Below are positions 37,813-45,337 of a DNA stretch of 64,000 nt, one piece after another. Under the pieces are notes generated by a model. It did not search any database and was not told where the DNA came from. It saw only the letters and a program-made list of their open reading frames with translations. Positions within the stretch are counted from its first letter, which is position 1. The number at the start of each line of letters is the position of its first letter. The DNA comes from Burkholderia sp. (lineage in GTDB: Bacteria; Pseudomonadota; Gammaproteobacteria; Burkholderiales; Burkholderiaceae), in assembly GCA_031253835.1 (NCBI GenBank), contig JAIRVP010000043.1:248001-312000 (forward strand), in the 5' to 3' direction. The position numbers were made by a program, and so were the translations under genes.

Positions 37813-38328
37813 TCAAGCCCGTATCGCGTAGATCCGATCGGTAACTTCCGTCTGGCCGATGCGGCTCGCTTCGATACCGGCCAATTGCCAGCCGTTGTGC
37901 TCGTAGAAGCCGATCGCGCGCACGTTGTCGTCCAGCACCTGCAGGTGCACCTTGTCCACGCCGATCGACCGCGCCCACGCGCGCACGGCTTCGATCATGC
38001 GCTTGCCGGTTCCGCTGCCGTGATGCGAAGGATGGACATGCAGGCAATCGAGCAGCACACCGAGCGCCGGATCGACAGGACGTTCCGCACTGACGAAGCC
38101 GACGGGCTCGCCGTCCGACTCGGCAATCAGCACCAGGCCCCACTCGTCTTCGTTGCGATCGAGATACTTGCGCCACCGAACCGCGTGCTCTGTCGGCACC
38201 TCGTCGGACAGATAGGCGGCCGGAAGAATATGGCTGTATGCGGTCTGCCAGCTCAGCGTATGCAGGCGAGCGATGAGGGGCGCGTCGTGCGTCGTCGCGG
38301 CGCGCAGCGTGGTCCGGGTGTCCGGCAT
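37813..38328 (-). CDS. GNAT family N-acetyltransferase
   Basis: A 171-aa acetyltransferase. Motif A (LDCLHVHPSHHGSGTGKRMIEAV) provides the acetyl-CoA pyrophosphate loop, and motif B (LQVLDDNVRAIGFYEHNGWQ) follows. AAGGAG lies 10 nt before the ATG at 38326-38328. Substrate unknown. Single gene, just left of two candidate small RNAs. Confidence 0.9.
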   Translation of the reverse strand: MPDTRTTLRAATTHDAPLIARLHTLSWQTAYSHILPAAYLSDEVPTEHAVRWRKYLDRNEDEWGLVLIAESDGEPVGFVSAERPVDPALGVLLDCLHVHPSHHGSGTGKRMIEAVRAWARSIGVDKVHLQVLDDNVRAIGFYEHNGWQLAGIEASRIGQTEVTDRIYAIRA

Positions 38329-38443
38329 GAAAGGCGGCTCCTTGTAGCGTGTTCTCTCGATCGGTATGTCTCGTCGCAAAATATACCGTGCTTTACGGGA
38401 TGCATTTCGCAGCGACGCGTTGCGGGGACACCAGCGCATGCGC

Positions 38444-38516
38444 AAAAAAAATCCCGGCGCCTTCATGGGTCGTCGGGATCGAACGGCCCTGCAAAGCATG
38501 AGGGCACGAGGAAGTC
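38444..38516 (-). ncRNA. Candidate small RNA, second CCTCGTGCC unit
   Basis: On the minus strand CCTCGTGCCC (38502-38511) starts the unit. A GCCCT/AGGGC hairpin follows, then an ATCCCG stem and eight T (38444-38451), a good intrinsic terminator. A TACATT-N5-AATGTA dyad at 38519-38535 sits where the promoter should be and includes a TAATGTAT -10-like element. No protein gene lies upstream on this strand. Confidence 0.65.
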
Positions 38517-38518
38517 GA

Positions 38519-38535
38519 TACATTACACCAATGTA
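38519..38535. promoter_or_regulatory. Dyad over the likely small-RNA promoter
   Basis: TACATT and AATGTA are 6-bp perfect arms with a 5-nt spacer, directly upstream of the second candidate small RNA. It could be an operator controlling that RNA. Confidence 0.5.
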
Positions 38536-38613
38536 AGACTGTTGCGCTGTGTCGGTTCGCGCCAAGTCCCTGTTCCATTCCGCCACCCTGCCTGCAATGG
38601 AGCGCCGTAAACG

Positions 38614-38680
38614 AAAAAAGCCTGCTCGCGCGAAACGCGAGCAGGCAAGAAAACGGATCAGCATTCGAGGCACGAGGGCT
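38614..38680 (-). ncRNA. Candidate small RNA, third CCTCGTGCC unit
   Basis: On the minus strand CCCTCGTGCC (38669-38678) is followed after about 25 nt by a strong intrinsic terminator, GCCTGCTCGCG-loop-CGCGAGCAGGC then six T (38614-38646). A TATCTT -10-like element lies about 14 bp upstream of the motif. With the unit at 38444 it forms a tandem pair at the left edge of the prophage remnant. Confidence 0.65.
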
Positions 38681-38882
38681 GTCCAGGAAAGATAACGGCA
38701 CGGCGCGCGCGAACCTTAGCGGGAAAGCCAGCATCGCATGCGAACGGGTGTGGACGTTGTCATCCACCGCCTTCGCTTGAGCCGTCGCGGCGTCAGCTTT
38801 CATACCCGCGATCTCGCGCGCACTGATCAGGTGCTCGCCGTAGATGACGCGCGGAAGAGCGTGCACTCTGCGAGCGTGACCT
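38681..38882. other. Left edge of the prophage remnant
   Basis: On the minus strand, from 38866, a frame reading LPRVIYGEHLISAREIAGMK and on to about 38700 has protein character. It then runs into the small-RNA region, so it may be the N-terminal stub of a phage protein cut at the attachment or deletion point. I found no copy of the tRNA-His 3' end here. Confidence 0.35.
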
Positions 38883-39428
38883 ATGACGACGAAAACTCAC
38901 GAGACGCGACGGACACTGTCTGAGGACGTCTTCTATCCGGACCATGAAGCGCGCACCGAGTCACCAACGTTCCGCGCGAGCAAGCGCTCGATGAAGGCGG
39001 CCGGCGGCTACGTCTGCGCGGTGTGTGGCGACGACCAGGCCGTCGAGTCGCATCACCGGTTCTTCGAATGGGCGTTTTCGCACGCGATCGACTGGAAGTG
39101 GATCCGCGAGGTTGCGCTCAACAAGTGCGACACGATGTTCAGCCACAAGCTGCAGCGCGTCGTGCCGGTACCGCGCCAGCACCCGATCTGGGACGTCATC
39201 CGGCTGACGCAGGGTTTCGACTGGGAGGCTTTCGACCCGGCGCGGCCGGAGGCATTCGTCGACTCGACCTACAACCAACTGCTTCTGTGCGCGCTCCATC
39301 ACCGGGGTAAGGACCACGGCCGGCATGAGGAAAGCGACCCGGTCTGGAGCGTGCAGGCGTTCCTGCTGCCGGGCTTCGTCTACTCGCCGGACGAGCTGAA
39401 GCAGCTGCATGCGAAGGAACGGAAATGA
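38883..39428 (+). CDS. Phage HNH-type zinc-binding protein
   Basis: A 181-aa protein. C45-x2-C48 (YVCAVCGDD) followed by SHHRFFEWAF, and later LLCALHHRGKDHGRH, give the treble-clef/HNH layout of phage nucleases that sit near terminase genes and aid packaging. The stop codon overlaps the ATG of the following spanin fragment. First intact gene of the prophage remnant. Confidence 0.75.
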   Translation: MTTKTHETRRTLSEDVFYPDHEARTESPTFRASKRSMKAAGGYVCAVCGDDQAVESHHRFFEWAFSHAIDWKWIREVALNKCDTMFSHKLQRVVPVPRQHPIWDVIRLTQGFDWEAFDPARPEAFVDSTYNQLLLCALHHRGKDHGRHEESDPVWSVQAFLLPGFVYSPDELKQLHAKERK

Positions 39429-39577
39429 CACTTCTGAAGCTGGTTTGGCCGTATGTGCTCGCCGTGTTGCTCGGCGTTGCCGCCGGCACCTTCAGCGGCC
39501 AGAGCGCCTGGTACTCGTCGGATGCGACGATGTCGCGCGCCGTCTCGCTGTTCAGCAGCGCGAGGTCGTCCGAGTAG
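39425..39577 (+). pseudogene. Spanin (Rz-like) N-terminal fragment
   Basis: The frame starts MTLLKLVWPYVLAVLLGVAAG, a membrane anchor typical of i-spanins in Burkholderia phages, in an ATGA overlap with the HNH gene. After about residue 20 the frame reads through the antisense strand of the terminase gene and stops at codon 51. The coiled-coil periplasmic part is missing, so this is a broken gene ending at the deletion junction near 39485. Confidence 0.6.
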
Positions 39578-39900
39578 CTGATGTGCAAGAACCGCGCGCG
39601 CGGGTTCAGCGCGAGACCGCGCGCGATCAGGTTGATCGCGACCAGCTCAGTCTTCGACGAGCCCGGCGGCATGTTGATGACGACGTTCTTCAGCGTGCCG
39701 TCGATCACGCGCTGCACCGTGTCGGCGATCAGCACGTGGTGCCAGTTGACGCGGAACTTGATCGCCTGCCGGTGCTTGAAAAAATACCGGCTGAAAAACA
39801 GGTGATCCCGCTCGCACTTCGCCTTCAGGACGGCTCGCTCAATGGCGGGGTCAATACTCGTCTTCGAGTTTGGCGACGGCGGCTGCGACCTGGCTTTCAT
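39485..39900 (-). pseudogene. Phage terminase large subunit, N-terminal fragment
   Basis: About 138 residues match a terminase large subunit start: RDHLFFSRYFFKHRQAIKFRVNWHH, then the Walker A-like NMPPGSSKTELVAINLIARG and RFLHISYSDDLALLNSETAR. Homology stops after DEYQALWPLK. The open frame continues to 39196 only by reading antisense to the HNH gene. The ATPase core end and the nuclease domain are gone. Overlaps the small terminase gene by 50 bases. Confidence 0.8.
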
Positions 39901-40330
39901 CGACGACGACCGTCCTGTTCTCGATCGGGCCGCCGTTCTCCCCAGTGTGTTCGAGGCGGCGCCGGTTCGTGTAGGCGTCGCCGGATTCCTTCGCAGCCTG
40001 CTCGAGCAGCTGCGCCATCAGCGGCAGGTTGTTGCGCTCCTCTGCCTTCGCGACGGCTCGGTCGAGTGCGCGCAAGCGCACGGCGCGGTGCGACACACCG
40101 ATGCGCGATGTGTCGCTGAGGAACTCCTCACGCGTGCGCTCGAAGATCTCCCGGTATTTCTTACTGAGAGCAGAGCCGGCACGCTTCGTCGGGTCGTATC
40201 GCTCACACTGCTGCGGCGACACCTCGACACCGAACTCCTCACGCACCGACTTCGCGGCACGGGACGGCGTGTCGAAGCAAGCGAGCGCCTGCGTGACGAA
40301 CACCTTGATCGGTTCGGGAAGTGCTGCCAT
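39851..40330 (-). CDS. DUF2280 phage protein, putative terminase small subunit
   Basis: A 159-aa protein with the DUF2280 pattern (ALPEPIKVFVTQALACFDTPSRAAKSVREEFGV) and a helical C-terminus. The family lies directly before the terminase large subunit in many proteobacterial phages and is taken to be the DNA-recognition subunit. It ends 50 bp inside the large-subunit gene. No clear Shine-Dalgarno. Confidence 0.8.
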   Translation of the reverse strand: MAALPEPIKVFVTQALACFDTPSRAAKSVREEFGVEVSPQQCERYDPTKRAGSALSKKYREIFERTREEFLSDTSRIGVSHRAVRLRALDRAVAKAEERNNLPLMAQLLEQAAKESGDAYTNRRRLEHTGENGGPIENRTVVVDESQVAAAVAKLEDEY

Positions 40331-40352
40331 GACGGGAGACGTTCAGAAAAGG

Positions 40353-41000
40353 CTACGCGGCCCGCAGGATGCAGGTGCCGCAGGCGCGAGCGATGTCGGC
40401 GTGGCCGACTTCGGGGGCGCGCTGGGCCGCGGCGACGAGCTTCGCAGTCTCGCCCGCGCCACCGGCCACGCCGTAGCGCCGGACGATGCCGACGAATTCC
40501 TCGACGTCGTGCCCGCGGATGCCGAGCTTCGGCATGCCGTCCTTAGAGAAAGCTGGCGCGCCGAACTCGTCGAGGCGCTGCCCGATGTGATACAGCTCAT
40601 GCTCGACGAGCGCACACCACTGGAGGTCGCTGCACTCGCGCGCGTAGTGCGCGTCGAGCGTGATCAGGAACGCCAGAACTCGGCCGAACCATTCGAGGTA
40701 CTGCTGTTCCTGCCTGGTGCGCTGCCAGCCACCCGCGCGGATCGCCACCTCTTCGCACTGGCCGACGACGCGCCGCATCTGGCGCATGTTCTCGACAGCC
40801 GCCCAGAGGTAGGCGACGTCGGCGTCGATCAGGTGCTCGTGATCAGGGTTGTGCAGCGGCGCGCCTTCGCGCAGGAGCGTCTCGTTCACCCACTCTGAGA
40901 CGCCGTCGGCCGGCATGATCGGGCGCAGCCAATTGGATTCTTCAAAAAGTCTCTTGTCTGGCACCGGGCGTGAAACGAAATATCCCGCCTTCATTTGCAT
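40353..41000 (-). CDS. Phage putative metallopeptidase
   Basis: A 215-aa protein with a zinc-binding HExxH motif (VEHELYHIGQ), matching the putative phage metallopeptidase family found in the same place, just before terminase, in many lambdoid prophages. Role unknown. ATGs at 41000 and 40994 are both possible starts. Confidence 0.78.
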   Translation of the reverse strand: MQMKAGYFVSRPVPDKRLFEESNWLRPIMPADGVSEWVNETLLREGAPLHNPDHEHLIDADVAYLWAAVENMRQMRRVVGQCEEVAIRAGGWQRTRQEQQYLEWFGRVLAFLITLDAHYARECSDLQWCALVEHELYHIGQRLDEFGAPAFSKDGMPKLGIRGHDVEEFVGIVRRYGVAGGAGETAKLVAAAQRAPEVGHADIARACGTCILRAA

Positions 41001-41023
41001 CGAGATCCCAGGGTCACAGTGCC

Positions 41024-41050
41024 AAAAAAAAGGCCGCCGAAGGCGACCTT
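41024..41050 (-). terminator. Intrinsic terminator
   Basis: On the minus strand AAGGTCGCC-TTC-GGCGGCCTT is followed by eight T (41024-41031). It lies 20 bp beyond the stop of the 41070-41585 gene and before the metallopeptidase gene, so it ends or attenuates that transcript. Confidence 0.8.
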
Positions 41051-41069
41051 GCGATAGAGATCGCGGTGC

Positions 41070-41585
41070 TTACAAGAGAGGCTCAGTTTTATCCCAAGCA
41101 TATGTGAGCAGTTTAAGAAATAATTTCTTAATCTCCGGCATCACATCTGTTCCATCAAATCTACCAAGATTAATGCTCAGGCTTCCTGGGGAAATTTCTG
41201 TCTTATTACCCCCGAGCAGATGCTTTTCGAACATCGAAACGATGCAATCTCTACTTTCGTCCACTGAGACTGAGAATGCGAAAGTAGGAGCGCGTTTGCC
41301 AGTTCTTATCGGTAACGCAACATTGATCAAGGCTTCCCGTACGATTCTCATAGGGAGAGGCGGCAAGATATCCCAGTGGAATACCCCGCCGGCCGCCTCA
41401 ATCTTTGCTCGCATTTCGTTCAAATATGCGTCAATCTGCGCAACAAAAGGCCTCACTTCATCGGAAAATTGCTTTTCCCGAAGAGCCGCATTATCCAAGG
41501 CTGCCTGGTCAGCCTGACTTTGTTGCTGATTTCGAAGTTCTACAGCTTTGCGACGATCTTGGAACAGACGGTCGATATCATCCAT
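41070..41585 (-). CDS. Hypothetical protein, low-GC cargo gene
   Basis: A 171-aa acidic cytosolic protein. Residues about 5-50 are rich in Q, E, R and K (DRRKAVELRNQQQSQADQAA) and probably coiled-coil. The rest is mixed alpha/beta, with no recognised domain. GC is clearly below that of the phage and host genes around it. It has its own terminator, which fits a separately acquired insertion (moron) in the prophage. Start at 41585 chosen over an upstream ATG at 41627. Confidence 0.65.
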   Translation of the reverse strand: MDDIDRLFQDRRKAVELRNQQQSQADQAALDNAALREKQFSDEVRPFVAQIDAYLNEMRAKIEAAGGVFHWDILPPLPMRIVREALINVALPIRTGKRAPTFAFSVSVDESRDCIVSMFEKHLLGGNKTEISPGSLSINLGRFDGTDVMPEIKKLFLKLLTYAWDKTEPLL

Positions 41586-41781
41586 GGCGCCCCCGGTTTT
41601 TGGAGAGCACATTACAGCACAACGCAAGTCGTTAAGCCATAGATGGCGCCGTTACGTTCCTAGGTAGTGGAATCGATAGGTTCGAGATGGCAGACATCCA
41701 TCTGCGCATACTGACCGCTTAGCTGAGTCTCGCGCGTCGCCTAGGCTAAAACCGAAGCAAGAATTTTGCAGGAGTCAGCAA

Positions 41782-41820
41782 TGAAAAAGCCCGCTGGCCA
41801 GTCGGCTTAGCGGGCTTTGG
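41782..41820 (+). terminator. Mini-ORF embedded in an intrinsic terminator
   Basis: AGGAG (41771-41775) precedes ATG 41782, opening a nine-codon frame (MKKPAGQSA, stop at 41809-41811). The same DNA forms AAAGCCCGCT-loop-AGCGGGCTTT (41787-41820), a terminator usable on both strands. This looks like a leader peptide/terminator unit or simply the end structure of neighbouring transcripts. Confidence 0.55.
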
Positions 41821-41893
41821 TCGCAACTCTGCAATCTGGCGAAAATTTACACCCTATCCGCCACATTTGCAAGGGGAATTTTCGCCGTACCCC

Positions 41894-42553
41894 TTACACC
41901 TCAACGGCCTCCGCGATCATCACGTTGTTTCGCTCGAAGAGCGACGTCAGCCGCTTCACGGCCTGGCGCTCTAGGTCGACGAGTCGCTTCCGGATGATCT
42001 GCGCGTTCCGCTCGAGCGTCCGGACCGTGACGTGCGTCTCCTCGGAGATTTCCCGATACGACAACCCGTCCTGCCGCAGCCGCGCCTGCGAGTGGCCTGC
42101 GATCAGCGCCATGATCGCCTTGCCGTTCGTCACGGTGAGCGACGGCCGCAGGTACGTCCGCATCTCGACGAGCGCCCGCTTCCACTCGGCCGACGGCGGG
42201 ATTCCCGGGTCTGCCGCGCGCGTGGCGCTGGCGGGGCGCGCCGGCATGCCGCAGGCATAGCGGAGCCACACGGCATTGCGCTCCGGCTTCAGCAGGTGAT
42301 CACGCACCGCGCCGACGACCATCGCGCACTGGGCCCGGATTTCGTCACCGCTCAGCCCGTCGAAGTTGATCGTGCCAGATGAACTGCCGTACAGGTAGTC
42401 GAGGAATTCAGCCTGGCGCGTGCTGAGACGTCCGACCGATTCGAGGATCTGGATCAGCGCCAGGCGGAACTGCTGCTTCTGGCGTGGCGGCAGCGACGTC
42501 ACGAGAAAGCTGACGTGCAGCGCCTGCTGCGTGTTCTCGAAGATGGCGATCAC
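41894..42553 (-). CDS. Phage protein with a C-terminal helix-turn-helix
   Basis: A 219-aa protein. The C-terminal region (GLSYREISEETHVTVRTLERNAQIIRKRL reading as two adjacent helices) has the pattern of a sigma-like/HTH DNA-binding unit. It lies downstream of RusA and upstream of the terminase region, where late-gene antiterminators or activators of lambdoid phages are encoded. The regulatory role is inferred from position. Its ATG overlaps the preceding gene's stop. Confidence 0.65.
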   Translation of the reverse strand: MIAIFENTQQALHVSFLVTSLPPRQKQQFRLALIQILESVGRLSTRQAEFLDYLYGSSSGTINFDGLSGDEIRAQCAMVVGAVRDHLLKPERNAVWLRYACGMPARPASATRAADPGIPPSAEWKRALVEMRTYLRPSLTVTNGKAIMALIAGHSQARLRQDGLSYREISEETHVTVRTLERNAQIIRKRLVDLERQAVKRLTSLFERNNVMIAEAVEV

Positions 42554-42876
42554 CGGCCACCCCGCGTCATCATGGCCAGCGCCTGGCGCGTGTTGAGTTC
42601 GCTCACGTAGCCCGACAGATTGCTCGTGAAGTCCGGTCGGATGCGCGTGTCAACGTGCGAACCCGGCGAGCGGCTCGTGCCGGCGAGCGAGTACACGCGC
42701 CCACGGCCTTCGGAGTGCATGTCGAGTCGCGCAAGCGCGACGTCGAGCGCGAGCAGCTGGCGCACCGACGAAACGGGATGCTTCGTGCGGCGTGCGAGGT
42801 CATGTGCCGAATAGCGAATGCCAGGCTTCATCTTTCCGATCACTGCGTTGATTGTGAGTTTTCCGATTGCTTTCAA
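42550..42876 (-). CDS. Phage winged-helix-like protein
   Basis: A 108-aa basic protein. The N-terminal 70 residues (KPGIRYSAHDLARRTKHPVSSVRQLLALDVALARLD then RGRVYSLAG) look like a winged helix. Translationally coupled to the next gene by an ATGA overlap. Function unknown; possibly a regulator. Confidence 0.65.
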   Translation of the reverse strand: MKAIGKLTINAVIGKMKPGIRYSAHDLARRTKHPVSSVRQLLALDVALARLDMHSEGRGRVYSLAGTSRSPGSHVDTRIRPDFTSNLSGYVSELNTRQALAMMTRGGR

Positions 42877-42887
42877 GGCCCCGCTCC

Positions 42888-43358
42888 TTATGCTGACTTC
42901 AAATTCAACTCGATCGCCTCGACGCGCGCGCCCGGCGTTCGCGCGTAGCGCTTCGACACCCAGAGGTCGACGACCTGGCCGTCATCGACGTAAACCACTC
43001 CGTTCATGCCGTCTTTCAACGCCTTGACAACGTTGTCGGCGTCCGGCTTCTTCGTCGCGCCGATGGCGCCGGCGGCCGCTTCGCCCTGGCGCTTCTTCGA
43101 CCAGCTCGCCGGAATCGGTAGGCCGATGTGCACGATCAGGCGGATCGGACCGGCATACGGCGCGACACTGCGCATTGCTGAGCGCGCGGCCATCTTCACG
43201 AGGTTCTCGTACCTTTCGGTCTTCTCCGGCGTGTAGGTCGTGACGTGCGCACCACGGCGCGCGAACTTCGGACGCCCTTTCGCGACAGGCGTGCCGGGAA
43301 CGACGAACTCGACGCGCTGCGCGATCGGCGACGCCGTGATGAGCGATTGCTGGGTCAT
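42888..43358 (-). CDS. rusA: RusA family Holliday-junction resolvase
   Basis: A 156-aa endonuclease. The family core is clear: VVPGTPVAKGRPKFARRG at the N-terminus and KPDADNVVKALKDGMNGVVY with acidic residues D106, D108, D117 and D125, which chelate catalytic metals. It resolves junctions during phage replication/recombination. Start overlaps the upstream gene's stop (ATGA). Confidence 0.93.
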   Translation of the reverse strand: MTQQSLITASPIAQRVEFVVPGTPVAKGRPKFARRGAHVTTYTPEKTERYENLVKMAARSAMRSVAPYAGPIRLIVHIGLPIPASWSKKRQGEAAAGAIGATKKPDADNVVKALKDGMNGVVYVDDGQVVDLWVSKRYARTPGARVEAIELNLKSA

Positions 43359-43615
43359 GCCGTCACCTCATCACGTGCGTCGTGCGATACGGGCACGCCA
43401 CTGATCGGACGGAGCCACGCATCCGGAATCCATCCGGTCTTGAGCTCGCACGGTCGGAACGTGACTACGTCCGTTGCCGGGATCGGCGTGGGCGCTTCGA
43501 CGTACCAGCAGAAACCGAGGTACAGGTAATCGCCGTAGGGCGCTTTCACCTCGACGATGCGGTCGCGGGCATCGCCACGCGTGATCACGGCCATGTCGCC
43601 AACTTTGCAGTTCAT
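43355..43615 (-). CDS. Small phage protein (86 aa)
   Basis: Starts MNCKVGDMAVITRGDARDRI and has a compact beta-rich pattern (an SH3- or KOW-like small barrel is plausible). It is coupled to rusA by ATGA overlap and to the upstream frame by four bases. Common in Burkholderia prophage replication modules; function unknown. Confidence 0.65.
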   Translation of the reverse strand: MNCKVGDMAVITRGDARDRIVEVKAPYGDYLYLGFCWYVEAPTPIPATDVVTFRPCELKTGWIPDAWLRPISGVPVSHDARDEVTA

Positions 43616-44809
43616 CGCCCTTCCCCCATCAATGCGCCGGCCGCGACCGGGCCGGCAGTGTTGCGAAATGCGCGGTTGTGGTCGTCCCACCACGGGCCGT
43701 CGCCGGCCGAGTCGAACACCCGCAGCTTGAAATCGAACGGAGGTTCGTCGCGGCCCTGCTCAATGCCGAGCGCTGCGCCGTGCTCGACGATTCCGGTCCA
43801 CGAGCGCCACCAGTCGCCGACGGTGCGCGTCCCCGCAGCGGGGTTCGCGGCGCGCGCAGCGAGCAGATCGCCGAGGATCAGGTCGAGCTGGCCGACGTTC
43901 AGCGGCTGTCCGCTGCCCTCACGCTCCCGGCGCTTGCGCCCCGTGGCGATGGCCGCGCGGAGGTCATCGGCAGTCACGCCGCGCCCGGGCCAGCTCGCCA
44001 ACCGCGCGTCATCGGCGGCGAAGCCGACGCCCGAAGAGCGAAGGATTTCGACGAAAGCGGCGGCGGCGATCGGCGCGTCGTCGCGCGTTACTGCCTGTGC
44101 TGTGCCGCCGCCGCTTGGGTTTACATGTTCCGTTCCGCTCCGCTCCCTTAAGAGGGTTTTCCGGGGGAATTCCAGTGGAACTCTCAGATCCTTCCTGAGG
44201 AATTCCGCCGCCTTGACCATGGAAAGAACCTCCACTTACCCCGGAAGATTTAGCTTTTCCGCCGGAGCTCTTGTTACTTCCACCGGAAGCACTACTAAAT
44301 TCCAACGGAAAAAGTTCACGTTCCAGCGGCCGGCCCATGTCGATCCATGCATCCAGTTCGGGTACTTCCAGCGGAGCAAGCCCTCGTTCCGCCCTCGCCT
44401 TGTTGCGTTTGCGGATACGCTCGCCGAGCTTGTCGTGCGCGTGGCGATGCTTCGAGAACCACGCGGCATTCACCTTTTCAGCGAGGACCGGGTGATACAG
44501 GCGTCCGTCGGTGCATTTGATCCAGCCATGCAGCGCGCCGACGCGCACGTCGTGCCACGTCGGATCGAGCTTGCCCTTGTGCCAGTAGCCCGCCCTTTTC
44601 GCGAGCCAATCGTCGTTATCCGGGATGCTCCCGGCGGGCACCTCATGCCACGACACGCACCAGAGCAGCATCGCGGACCAGCACGCCTCGGGCGACTCGT
44701 CGTGCACGAGATCGGAGCCGAGCAGCCGCGGCACGTCGATGGGCATTTCGCGAAAATTGCGCAGATCGCAATCCGCTGGGGTGAGAGGATTCGGGAGGTT
44801 GTTCATCAT
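43612..44809 (-). pseudogene. DUF1376-type phage replication protein, frameshifted
   Basis: From ATG 44809 the frame encodes a DUF1376 N-terminus (NLPNPLTPADCDLRNFREMP, then SWHEVPAGSIPDNDDWLAKRAGY). Protein character is lost after a Ser/Gly-rich linker near 44150. The C-terminal domain (GVTADDLRAAIATGRKRRERE...NVGQLDLILGDLLAA) continues in another frame to the stop at 43612. The change is equivalent to a gained base. Candidate sites are a C5 run at about 44163 and a pentanucleotide tract (GTTCC x2, GCTCC x2) at about 44127-44147. Programmed frameshifting is possible but less likely in this decayed element. Confidence 0.7.
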
Positions 44810-45281
44810 GCTTCCCACAACAATTTCTGCCCACGCAGACACGCAGACACGCAGCGGTGTCGATGCGCGGTCGCGCGGGCGTGTTCCAGTTGCCGCCGCC
44901 GCGCTCGCCGACGAGGCGCCATCCGGCGCCCCGCAAACTGGCGCCGGTCTCGGCGGGCAACGTGTATGTGATGAGCCGCGCGTAACCAAGCGCACGGGCC
45001 GCGCGCCACGCCGCGCCGTACAGCGCCGAACACGCGTTGCGCGTGCTGTCGGTGCAGCAGCGCGTCACCTCGAGCGTCCAGCCGTCGTCGTTGCCGCGCG
45101 CGACCGGGCGGCCGACGATTGCGACGCCGCAGACGCCCGTGCAGTCGTCACGGCCCATCAGCATGTCGTCAGCGACCGCAATGCTGAACTTGTGGCCGAC
45201 CACGGGCGCATGATGGCGATGATGCTCAGCGACGAAGGCGTTCGCTTCTCCTAGGGAGATCGGGACAATCACGATACCCAT
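44643..45281 (-). CDS. XF1762-type phage protein with an altered C-terminus
   Basis: Residues 1-140 match the XF1762 family (IVPISLGEANAFVAEHHRHH, WTLEVTRCCTDSTRNACSAL, AAWRAARALGYARLI), a small GNAT-like fold common beside phage replication genes. At 44833-44854 an 8-bp unit (ACGCAGAC on the plus strand) is tandemly repeated. Removing one copy restores an ending GQKLLWEA and a TGA that overlaps the next gene's ATG. As it stands the frame runs on to 44643 through the DUF1376 gene, adding about 55 non-native residues. Confidence 0.75.
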   Translation of the reverse strand: MGIVIVPISLGEANAFVAEHHRHHAPVVGHKFSIAVADDMLMGRDDCTGVCGVAIVGRPVARGNDDGWTLEVTRCCTDSTRNACSALYGAAWRAARALGYARLITYTLPAETGASLRGAGWRLVGERGGGNWNTPARPRIDTAACLRVCVGRNCCGKHDEQPPESSHPSGLRSAQFSRNAHRRAAAARLRSRARRVARGVLVRDAALVRVVA

Positions 45282-45337
45282 GCGCCCTCCGTAAGCCGTG
45301 CTACGATCTTTCCCCTAAAAAATGTTATGGGGAATCT

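Noticed and set aside
39196..39484. C-terminal extension of the terminase frame
   Set aside because: It is antisense to the HNH gene and has no terminase similarity; it is read-through past the deletion junction.
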